14,632 nt of DNA, taken from the NCBI GenBank assembly GCA_026395455.1, contig JAPLYR010000071.1, forward strand, positions 1 through 14,632, read 5' to 3'. The position numbers and the translations under genes are program-made. Under the pieces are notes generated by a model. That model ran no database searches and had not been told where the DNA came from. It worked only from the letters and a program-made list of their open reading frames with translations. Within the stretch, counting starts at the first letter, position 1, and each line of letters opens with the position of its first letter. The DNA comes from Candidatus Roizmanbacteria bacterium (GTDB taxonomy: Bacteria > Patescibacteriota > Microgenomatia > UBA1406 > GWC2-37-13). This document shows positions 7,464 through 12,900 of this stretch, in pieces.

Positions 7464-8531
7464 AATACGTCTCTTTATCTCTACTTCATTTACCGTGTAT
7501 TCCACCGTTCCCACATGTTCTACTGCAAAACTTGCCATTACATTTCCCATAACCAGACATTCTCTCAATGATTTACCTGCAACAAGAGCTCCCACAAATC
7601 CTCCACGCCATGCGTCGCCCGCTCCAGTTGGGTCAACAACTTTTTTCAGTTTCACAGCTTTAATTGTCATCTCGAGCGAATTTAAAGCTTTTTTGGAGTC
7701 GAGAGATCTCAGCCTCTGAGATTTCTCCACTTCGGTCGAAATGACACCACTGCCATCATACCTCACACCCTTTTCTCCGAGAGTAGTAATAACATTAATT
7801 CCTTTTTCAACCAATTCTTTTACCGTTGTTCCTAATCTTTTTTCAATCATTGCAATTTCATAATCATTTCCAATGACATACTGTGCATTCATAACTCCTT
7901 TTTTAAGAAGTGCATCTTTGATCCATGTAAGAGTCATACCAGGGTCAAACATGTAGGGAAGTTTATTATTTATTACAAATCGTAATGCAGTCGAAAATGG
8001 TCTCTCATGTGTCGCCGCAATCACCCAAAAATCATTGCCTGTTTCAGATTTAGAATTTTGCTTTATTTGCTTAGAGTTTAGTGTTTCTAATTTAGGATTT
8101 AACGCACACGCCCCGTAGTAGAATCCCCATATTTGATTATCATTTTTATCTGTAATTACTTTACCAGTCGCGGTGTATAACTTTTCATCTTTCTGGACGT
8201 ATGTGCAATCAATCTTATTTTTCTTAAAGAAGTCAAGCAACTCTCCTCCATCTCTCCCTACCGCCGCCACTGGATATATTTCTATTTTAGAATTTTGCTT
8301 CATTTGTTTAGTGTTTAGTGTTTCAGATTTAGAGTTTGCATAAAATACGGTTGTATTACGGAGTGCGTACACAATATTTGTGGTAATACCACCAAGATGT
8401 TTAGCTAAATCACTTACTGCAAACGAAACATTAATTTGGTGAAGTTTTTCCGGGTGAAAGTAGTCTTTAAAATGATGAGGAAAGTCCATGATTTCATCGT
8501 AGGCGACTGAACCAGCTACATAGATTTTCAT
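7440..8531 (-). CDS. adoK: adenosine kinase-type PfkB family kinase with repeat-derived insertions
   Basis: Predicted to phosphorylate adenosine to AMP using ATP. The N-terminus MKIYVAGSVAYDEIMDF, with HQINVSFAVSDLAKHLGG (31-48), resembles mycobacterial/Chloroflexi-type adenosine kinase. PfkB signatures are GGITTN (47-52) and DPTGAGDAWRGGF (about 300-312) with the anion hole and catalytic Asp; NDNQIWGFYYGA precedes the second insertion. The 363-aa product carries foreign in-frame segments at about 65-83 and 144-164 (heptad repeat), 263-289 (palindromic element) and 357-363 (repeat-derived tail); without them it would be near 300 aa. I start at ATG 8531, where homology begins, rather than a TTG at 8558 inside the leader hairpin. 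It lies upstream of ahcY on the same strand. Specificity for adenosine is inferred from similarity and context. Confidence 0.83.
   Translation of the reverse strand: MKIYVAGSVAYDEIMDFPHHFKDYFHPEKLHQINVSFAVSDLAKHLGGITTNIVYALRNTTVFYANSKSETLNTKQMKQNSKIEIYPVAAVGRDGGELLDFFKKNKIDCTYVQKDEKLYTATGKVITDKNDNQIWGFYYGACALNPKLETLNSKQIKQNSKSETGNDFWVIAATHERPFSTALRFVINNKLPYMFDPGMTLTWIKDALLKKGVMNAQYVIGNDYEIAMIEKRLGTTVKELVEKGINVITTLGEKGVRYDGSGVISTEVEKSQRLRSLDSKKALNSLEMTIKAVKLKKVVDPTGAGDAWRGGFVGALVAGKSLRECLVMGNVMASFAVEHVGTVEYTVNEVEIKRRIKTLNSKI
7666..7745. repeat. nested palindromic element inserted in frame in the kinase gene
   Basis: The outer arms GTCATCTCGAGCGAA (7666-7680) and TTCGGTCGAAATGAC (7731-7745) pair with 2 mismatches. 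Inside is a second inverted repeat, AGATCTCAG / CTGAGAT, around 7705-7722. On the minus strand it adds a hydrophilic 27-28-residue segment (about 263-289) just before the DPTGAGD motif. The arm type with TTCGGTCGAAATGAC resembles dispersed palindromic repeats that I recall from other bacterial genomes. It is unrelated in sequence to the heptad arrays. Confidence 0.8.
8041..8101 (-). repeat. in-frame heptad repeat copy D inside the kinase gene
   Basis: On the minus strand this is heptads followed by the core CAAATAAAGCAAAATTCTAA, encoding Leu-Glu-Thr-Leu-Asn-Ser-Lys-Gln-Ile-Lys-Gln-Asn-Ser-Lys and a few more residues (about 144-164). Only the left arm and core are present. GAA stands where the array consensus would read TAA in this frame. 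Confidence 0.88.
8285..8338 (-). repeat. in-frame heptad repeat copy E inside the kinase gene
   Basis: On the minus strand this is heptads followed by the core CAAATGAAGCAAAATTCTAA, encoding Ser-Glu-Thr-Leu-Asn-Thr-Lys-Gln-Met-Lys-Gln-Asn-Ser-Lys (within about 65-83). It has the same frame as copy D and the same GAA in place of TAA. It is inserted just after the first domain strand region, in what should be a surface loop. Confidence 0.88.
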
Positions 8532-8543
8532 AATTTTTTCTTG

Positions 8544-8573
8544 CCCCTCGAAGCTCAAAAGAGCGAAGTGGGG
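8544..8573 (-). promoter_or_regulatory. leader hairpin of the kinase gene, covering a GAGGGG
   Basis: CCCC (8544-8547) pairs with GGGG (8570-8573), and GCTC (8553-8556) with GAGC (8561-8564) around an AAAA loop, with an internal loop between the stems. On the minus-strand mRNA the 3' arm contains GAGGGG, 12 nt before the ATG at 8531, the most Shine-Dalgarno-like sequence in the window. The structure may mask it. There is no T-run, so it is not a terminator. Confidence 0.35.
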
Positions 8574-8587
8574 TCATGAATGGACAA

Positions 8588-8596
8588 ATTGTATCA
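8588..8596 (-). promoter_or_regulatory. extended -10 element of the kinase gene
   Basis: Minus-strand TGATACAAT fits TGnTAnAAT. Transcription would start near 8581, giving a leader of about 50 nt that contains the hairpin at 8544-8573. This is the one gene here with a predicted real leader. Confidence 0.45.
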
Positions 8597-8675
8597 GAAA
8601 TAAATTTAAAATCTATCCTCTTTACCACTTGCATCAATATTTTCCTTTCACACCAACCTAAACCATAATAAATGC

Positions 8676-8687
8676 GGCTTATAAGCC
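8676..8687. repeat. 12-bp perfect palindrome
   Basis: GGCTTATAAGCC in the gap between the kinase gene and the four-helix-bundle gene. It could be a dimeric-protein binding site or a short hairpin; nothing else around it indicates a function. A TTGTCA at 8689-8694 follows directly. Confidence 0.3.
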
Positions 8688-8706
8688 CTTGTCAGTATTA
8701 TTTCAT

Positions 8707-9177
8707 AGGATTAAACTCTAAACACTAAACCATAAACTCTAAACAAATGGAACAAAATATAAAATTCCAAACAAAAAAATATGACTTAGAAGAGAGGGTA
8801 ACTTTATTTAGCGAAAATCTTATTACATTCTGTAAAATTCTTTCAATTACGACAATATCCAAACCTCTTATTGACCAGCTCATAAGGTGCGGGACAAGCA
8901 TTGGTGCAAATTATATGGAAGCGAATGCGTGTAGTAGTAGAAGGGACTTTATTAATAAAGTTAATATTGCACGTAAAGAAAGTAAAGAAACTCTCTACTG
9001 GCTTCGATTATTATCTATTCAGTTCCCAGAAAGGAAAGATAAATTGGGAATCCTTTGGAAAGAAACTCATGAAATTTCATTAATCTTAGGTGGCATCCTT
9101 AAATCCGCAAAGAGTAAACTTTAGGGTTTATTATTTAGAGTTTGTTTAGTGTTTAGAGTTTAGTGTTTAGGATTTTG
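8707..9177. mobile_element. putative gene-bearing element: four-helix-bundle gene between inverted heptad arrays
   Basis: A CTAAACN array (8707-8746) leads straight into the start codon of the four-helix-bundle gene. Right after its stop comes a GTTTAGN array (9121-9177), ending GTTTAGGATTTTG as copy B ends GTTTAGGGTTTTG. The two arrays are imperfect inverted repeats, so the gene occupies the position of the short centre in copies A-C. Genes of this family in 23S rRNA intervening sequences also lie in the loop of an inverted-repeat stem. No transposase is present and no target duplication is obvious, so mobility is inferred from dispersal. Confidence 0.55.
8747..9124 (+). CDS. four-helix-bundle protein (S23 / 23S intervening-sequence protein family)
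   Basis: A 125-aa, all-helical, soluble protein. Visible family signatures are YDLEERVTLFSENLI (13-27), LIDQLIRCGTSIGANYMEA (41-59), RRDFINKVNIARKESKETL (65-83) and YWLRLLS (84-90). The family is known from ORFs within 23S rRNA intervening sequences and is related to Avd, the accessory four-helix protein of diversity-generating retroelements; its biochemical role is not established. The first codons (Met-Glu-Gln-Asn) fall within the repeat core, and an in-frame TAA in the heptads just upstream makes ATG 8747 the only sensible start. There is no rRNA here, so this is a free-standing copy. It lies between inverted heptad arrays and may be the autonomous member of the repeat family. Confidence 0.9.
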   Translation: MEQNIKFQTKKYDLEERVTLFSENLITFCKILSITTISKPLIDQLIRCGTSIGANYMEANACSSRRDFINKVNIARKESKETLYWLRLLSIQFPERKDKLGILWKETHEISLILGGILKSAKSKL

Positions 9178-9184
9178 TTATAAT
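9176..9184 (+). promoter_or_regulatory. extended -10 element of the DPM1-like GT2 gene
   Basis: TGTTATAAT ends 7 nt before the ATG at 9192, predicting a leaderless mRNA. The TG of the extended -10 is part of the repeat's right-end motif GTTTAGGATTTTG, so the element end appears to contribute directly to the promoter. Confidence 0.65.
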
Positions 9185-9191
9185 ACTCTTC

Positions 9192-9989
9192 ATGGACAAA
9201 AAGAATATCTCTCATTTCCTTACTTTGATTGTCCCTGTCTACGCCCAAGAAAAAACTATTGTCAAAAATCTTCTTCTCATAAAAAAAGCTCTCGACGCCA
9301 TTCGCTATGACTATGAAATTATTGCAGTGATAGACGGAAAGGTTGACGACACATTTGAAAAAATAAAGGAAGCACACATTGAGAAGGTTAACGTTTTGTT
9401 TTATGAAGAAAATAGGGGAAAGTCCTATGCCATCCGACTTGGTATGCATTATGCAAAAGGGGACTACATCATGTTTCTTGATTCAGGAATGGAAATTGAC
9501 ACGAGTGGTATATCAATGCTCTTGGAACATATGGAATGGTACAACGCAGATATTATCGTAGGAAGTAAACGTCACCCCGCTTCTCAAGTGAAATATTCCT
9601 TATCCCGCAAAATACTGAGTTATGGGTACTACCTATTTGTAAAACTTCTCTTTGGAGTAGGAGTACGAGATACCCAAGCAGGAATTAAAATATATCGCAA
9701 ACACGTTATAGAAAAAGTACTACCTCGGCTCGTCGAAAAAAAGTTTGCAGGGGACTTAGAAGTTTTGGTTGTTGCCAACTCACTTGGATTCACCCGAATC
9801 TACGAAGCACCTATCAAACTTGACTATGCACTAGGCAATGTTACTTCTGCAGCTACACTGAATGCCATTCAAGGCATATTTATGGATACGCTTGCCATCT
9901 TTTTTAGAAGGTATATTCTTAAATACTATAAACAGGCACATACCAAGATTACAAAGCCATCGAATCTCACTGTTTTAACCTTCAAGTAG
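9192..9989 (+). CDS. DPM1-like family 2 glycosyltransferase
   Basis: Resembles polyprenyl-phosphate sugar synthases, which put mannose or glucose on a lipid carrier at the cytoplasmic membrane face. The 265-aa product shows LIVPVYAQEKTI (12-23), YEIIAVIDGKVDDT (41-54), ENRGKSYAIRLGMHYAKGDYI (73-93, family form NxGKGxAxRxG), GSKRHP, VRDTQAGIKIYR (family form DxxCGFKxF) and an FAGDLEVL segment (family form F.xD.ELL). Odd: the metal-binding motif, usually DADL or DxD, reads Asp97-Ser-Gly-Met-Glu, so the second Asp is missing, although Glu101 could serve. There is no C-terminal membrane domain, only a basic tail. It is followed by a separate promoter for the nucleotidyltransferase. Confidence 0.85.
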   Translation: MDKKNISHFLTLIVPVYAQEKTIVKNLLLIKKALDAIRYDYEIIAVIDGKVDDTFEKIKEAHIEKVNVLFYEENRGKSYAIRLGMHYAKGDYIMFLDSGMEIDTSGISMLLEHMEWYNADIIVGSKRHPASQVKYSLSRKILSYGYYLFVKLLFGVGVRDTQAGIKIYRKHVIEKVLPRLVEKKFAGDLEVLVVANSLGFTRIYEAPIKLDYALGNVTSAATLNAIQGIFMDTLAIFFRRYILKYYKQAHTKITKPSNLTVLTFK

Positions 9990-9996
9990 CCTCAAT

Positions 9997-10025
9997 AATA
10001 CTTACCAATTTTAGGTATGAGTATT
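9997..10025 (+). promoter_or_regulatory. hairpin just upstream of the nucleotidyltransferase -10
   Basis: AATACTTACC (9997-10006) and GGTATGAGTATT (10014-10025) pair with a 2-nt bulge around the 7-nt loop AATTTTA. It covers the -35 zone of the next promoter and follows the preceding stop codon by 7 nt. It may be an operator or a weak terminator; it is too A+T-rich to be a strong intrinsic terminator. Confidence 0.3.
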
Positions 10026-10026
10026 T

Positions 10027-10032
10027 TATAAT
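10027..10032 (+). promoter_or_regulatory. -10 element of the nucleotidyltransferase operon
   Basis: TATAAT ends 7 nt before the ATG at 10040, again predicting a leaderless transcript. No TG extension and no clear -35 are seen; the upstream hairpin occupies that region. Confidence 0.6.
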
Positions 10033-10039
10033 ATAGGTC

Positions 10040-10774
10040 ATGAAATATATCATACTTGCTGCAGGTCGTGGCAGCAGGCTTCACCCTATTACCCATCACA
10101 TCCACAAGCCTCTCGTGTCGTTAATAAACGGTAAAACCATTCTTGAGTTTGAGATAGAAAATGTCGCTCAAACAAAAATGTTTGATGAAGTAATAATTAT
10201 TACAGGTTATAAAGAAGAGATGATCCAACACGTCGTCAATAAAATAAAATCTCCCATTAAAGTGACATGTATCTACAATAAAAACTGGAATCAGCCCTCA
10301 CCACTTTACTCGCTAGACACAATATCTCGGACAATTAAACTTCATGATGTTGTTATGACGAATGGAGATACTGTCCACACCCTTCCTTTCTTTAATATTT
10401 TTAGGATTCGTCACCCAGTTGAGGACATACGTCTTTTTGTTTCCGTCGCCAATCAGTATCAGGGAGATGATATGCGTGTTTCTTTTTCAAACGCTTTAGA
10501 AAAAATTACCAAAATTAGTAAATCCCTTTCCTACAACGATACTCATGCAATTTCAACCGGCATGTTGCTATTAAAGGGATATGCAAAACGTGAACTATTT
10601 TTACATTATCTTTCCAATCTTTTAAAAGAAATAAAAATCAAACCATACTGGCATGCAATTGTTGATAATATGGTGAAAGACCGTGTTCAAATTAACTTTA
10701 GTTTCACTCCCTACGAAACATGCTTTGAGGTAGACTCCCTTGAAGATCTTGTCCAAGCTAATAAACTTATTTAA
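10040..10774 (+). CDS. LicC-like nucleotidyltransferase (sugar or alcohol phosphate activating)
   Basis: Predicted to activate a phosphorylated sugar or alcohol with an NTP, releasing pyrophosphate. The 244-aa product has the pyrophosphorylase signature AAGRGSRLHP (7-16) with Lys23, a GYKEE (56-60), WNQPSPLYSLDT (83-94; LicC-type enzymes carry a comparable N.xYSL segment) and the metal-binding TNGDT (107-111). The C-terminus FEVDSLEDLVQANKL resembles the family's closing helix. The next gene starts 3 nt after its stop and encodes a CDP-glycerol glycerophosphotransferase-like protein. I infer that this enzyme may supply its CDP-linked donor, but classic CDP-glycerol synthesis uses an unrelated cytidylyltransferase fold (TagD). 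A hexose-1-phosphate substrate is the alternative. Confidence 0.82.
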   Translation: MKYIILAAGRGSRLHPITHHIHKPLVSLINGKTILEFEIENVAQTKMFDEVIIITGYKEEMIQHVVNKIKSPIKVTCIYNKNWNQPSPLYSLDTISRTIKLHDVVMTNGDTVHTLPFFNIFRIRHPVEDIRLFVSVANQYQGDDMRVSFSNALEKITKISKSLSYNDTHAISTGMLLLKGYAKRELFLHYLSNLLKEIKIKPYWHAIVDNMVKDRVQINFSFTPYETCFEVDSLEDLVQANKLI

Positions 10775-10777
10775 ACT

Positions 10778-12013
10778 ATGAATATATTCAACTCTATTTG
10801 CACCGGTATAAGTGAATTACTTCATCTTGTTTTGTATTGGCTTGCATGCACAATTCCAAAACATCCAAACACCTGGAGTGTGGGGGCGTGGTATGGAAAA
10901 ACATATAACGACAACAGCAAATACCTTTTTGAATATGTGTCTCACTATGAAAAACATATTAATATTGCCTGGATTACTAAAGATAAAAAGGTAAAAGCTT
11001 ATATCCGCTCAAAAGGGTATAGGGCATATCTTACCTATGAACCTTTTGGCATTTTTCACATGCTTACGTCCTCTATTGCCTTATTTGTTCAAACCAAAGA
11101 ACACGACCTTTCAGGCTCTTGTATCGGTCCAAAAACAAAGTTAGTACAACTCTGGCATGGATTTAGTTTCAAAAAATATCTAGGAACAAATCCTATACGT
11201 ATGCCATTTCAAATGAAAGTGCACCCACTTGTTGAGAAAAGTATATTATCACTTGCACTGGTATTTCTTCACAAGAAATATAACTCGCTAAATGACCTTC
11301 CATATAGAAATGAATATTGGGAAGAGTATCATCTCATCTGCGCAAAGTCAGCCCGCCACAAACAAAAGTTTCTCGATATTGTCCCCACTATAAAACCTGA
11401 AAAAATAGTAGTCGCAGAATACCCACGTACAGATGGATTACTAGACACACACTATTCTTCACCCTTCGTACATAAAATTGAAAAGTTAAAGGCAGAAGGC
11501 GCTCGCATCGGTATTTTTATGCCAACGTTCCGTTCCAGTGGATGTTCTGTTCCAGATGTTTATCTTCCAGGAATTGAGAAATTTTCAAAATACCTTGAGA
11601 AAAATAACATTCACATTTTTGTAAAACTTCATAGTAATGATGCCTCAAGTTTTATTGAAAATTGCGTCCAATATAAAGCCTTTCATCTTATCTCAAATAA
11701 TGACATTCATTGGGATATATATCCTGTTTTGTCACACACTGACTTTCTTCTTACTGACTATTCAAGTATTTATTCTGACTATGCACTGTTAGATAAGCCC
11801 ATTATCTTTACTCCCTTTGATAAGGATGAATACCAAAAATTCAGAGGACTCTATTCAGATTATGACCGTCTCACAGAAGGGAAGAGTGCGGTCAATTGGA
11901 ATCAAGTAGAGCAACTCCTGGCTCAAATAAAGCCTAATAACACGAAGATTATGCCAGAAAATATTACCTCCTACTCTAAAGAAATGTTTTCTATCATCAC
12001 AGGCACTTTGTAA
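10778..12013 (+). CDS. CDP-glycerol glycerophosphotransferase-like protein (TagB/TagF family)
   Basis: The family transfers glycerol- or ribitol-phosphate from CDP donors to build teichoic-acid-like chains at the cytoplasmic membrane face. The 411-aa product has an amphipathic N-terminal segment (about 8-26), then a GT-B fold: VQLWHGFSFKKYLG (123-136) with the catalytic-site His127, EYPRTDGLL (about 211-219), FMPTFRS (about 246-252), VKLHSND (about 281-287), and LLTDYSSIYSDYALLDKPII (about 325-344) followed by FDKDEY and a RGLYSDYD (family form RG.Y.DY). No membrane domain and no second transferase domain are seen. It is 3 nt downstream of the nucleotidyltransferase and surely co-transcribed. 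The transferred alcohol phosphate is not predictable. Confidence 0.87.
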   Translation: MNIFNSICTGISELLHLVLYWLACTIPKHPNTWSVGAWYGKTYNDNSKYLFEYVSHYEKHINIAWITKDKKVKAYIRSKGYRAYLTYEPFGIFHMLTSSIALFVQTKEHDLSGSCIGPKTKLVQLWHGFSFKKYLGTNPIRMPFQMKVHPLVEKSILSLALVFLHKKYNSLNDLPYRNEYWEEYHLICAKSARHKQKFLDIVPTIKPEKIVVAEYPRTDGLLDTHYSSPFVHKIEKLKAEGARIGIFMPTFRSSGCSVPDVYLPGIEKFSKYLEKNNIHIFVKLHSNDASSFIENCVQYKAFHLISNNDIHWDIYPVLSHTDFLLTDYSSIYSDYALLDKPIIFTPFDKDEYQKFRGLYSDYDRLTEGKSAVNWNQVEQLLAQIKPNNTKIMPENITSYSKEMFSIITGTL

Positions 12014-12064
12014 TAAGAGTCTTTAGTATCATTTGCCTAGAGGCTAGAGTTCAACCCCGTGTTT

Positions 12065-12073
12065 TGCTATACT
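12065..12073 (+). promoter_or_regulatory. extended -10 element of the fucose operon
   Basis: TGCTATACT, identical to the element at 3804-3812. It ends 9 nt before ATG 12083, giving a leader of 2-3 nt at most. It lies downstream of an upstream in-frame start at 12059, which is therefore excluded. No heptad repeat is attached here. Confidence 0.6.
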
Positions 12074-12082
12074 TCTCCCTAT

Positions 12083-12895
12083 ATGAGTCCGCTTATCTCT
12101 GTCCTCATGCCGGCATACAACGCTGAAAAATATATTGCAGAAGCAATTGAAAGTATTCTTGCACAGACATTCAAAGATTTTGAGCTCATTATTTCTGATG
12201 ATGCATCTACTGATAAAACATGGGATATCATTAAAAAATATAAAGATAAAGATAAACGCATTTTTATAACTAGGAATTCGAAAAATCGATATATTGCAGA
12301 AAATAGAAATGTATTAGTAAAACTTGCAAAAGGGAAATATATTGCCTGGCAAGATGCCGATGATATATCTGTACCAGTCAGATTAAAAAAACAATCTCAT
12401 TTTTTGGAAAAAAATCCTCAAGTTGGAATAGTGGGTGGATACTTACAATTTTTCGATGAAAAGGGTACTAAAAGTATCCGCAAATATGCAACAAGTGATA
12501 AAGAATTAAGAAAAAATATCTTTCGTTTTTCTCCAGTTGCCCAACCGACAGCGATGATACGAAGTGAGTGTTTTAAAAAAGTTGGATTATATAATCCAAA
12601 ATACCCACCTGCAGAAGACATTGATATGTCGTTTAGAATTGGAAAATTCTATGAGTTTGCCAATTTGCCTCAGATAACCTTGAAATATAGAGAGCATCTT
12701 GATTCGGCAACTTTTAATAAACTTAAAAAAATTGAACTTTCTACGCTTGAGGTCAGAAGAGAAAATGATGGCAAAAATGGATATAAGTTGAGTTACCTTG
12801 ATCGACTATATAATTTGTTACAATACGTATCAATATTTGTTCTTCCAGGAAGAATAAAAATTGCGTTATTTAATGCAATTAGAAATTCACACTAA
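12083..12895 (+). CDS. family 2 glycosyltransferase (GT-A fold)
   Basis: The 270-aa product shows LISVLMPAYNAEKYIAEAIE (4-23), IISDDASTDKTWDII (37-51), ENRNVLVKLAKGKYIAWQD (73-91) and the metal-binding DADD (91-94), followed by RLKKQSHFLEKNP. The acceptor-side acidic pair is in PPAEDIDMSFRI. This is the layout of WcaA/SpsA-type GT2 enzymes that extend surface polysaccharides. ATG 12083 is chosen because the -10 lies between it and an earlier in-frame start, and homology begins there. It is first in a tight operon: fcl starts 5 nt after its stop, so it probably works on the same fucose-containing glycan. Donor sugar unknown. Confidence 0.88.
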   Translation: MSPLISVLMPAYNAEKYIAEAIESILAQTFKDFELIISDDASTDKTWDIIKKYKDKDKRIFITRNSKNRYIAENRNVLVKLAKGKYIAWQDADDISVPVRLKKQSHFLEKNPQVGIVGGYLQFFDEKGTKSIRKYATSDKELRKNIFRFSPVAQPTAMIRSECFKKVGLYNPKYPPAEDIDMSFRIGKFYEFANLPQITLKYREHLDSATFNKLKKIELSTLEVRRENDGKNGYKLSYLDRLYNLLQYVSIFVLPGRIKIALFNAIRNSH

Positions 12896-12900
12896 ACAAT

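Noticed and set aside
8689..8717. TTGTCA and TAAACT, 17 nt apart, as a promoter for the four-helix-bundle gene.
   Set aside because: TAAACT is simply one heptad of the array and would match by chance; the spacing is right, but the -10 is too weak to list as a feature.
8747..9124. The four-helix-bundle protein could be Avd of a diversity-generating retroelement.
   Set aside because: No reverse transcriptase, template repeat or variable repeat is in the window; the protein fits the S23/IVP family, to which Avd is only related.
12030..12060. GCCTAGAGGC followed by GAGTTCAACCCC looks like part of a tRNA (T-arm-like).
   Set aside because: No acceptor stem, anticodon arm or D-arm can be built around it within the 69-nt gap.
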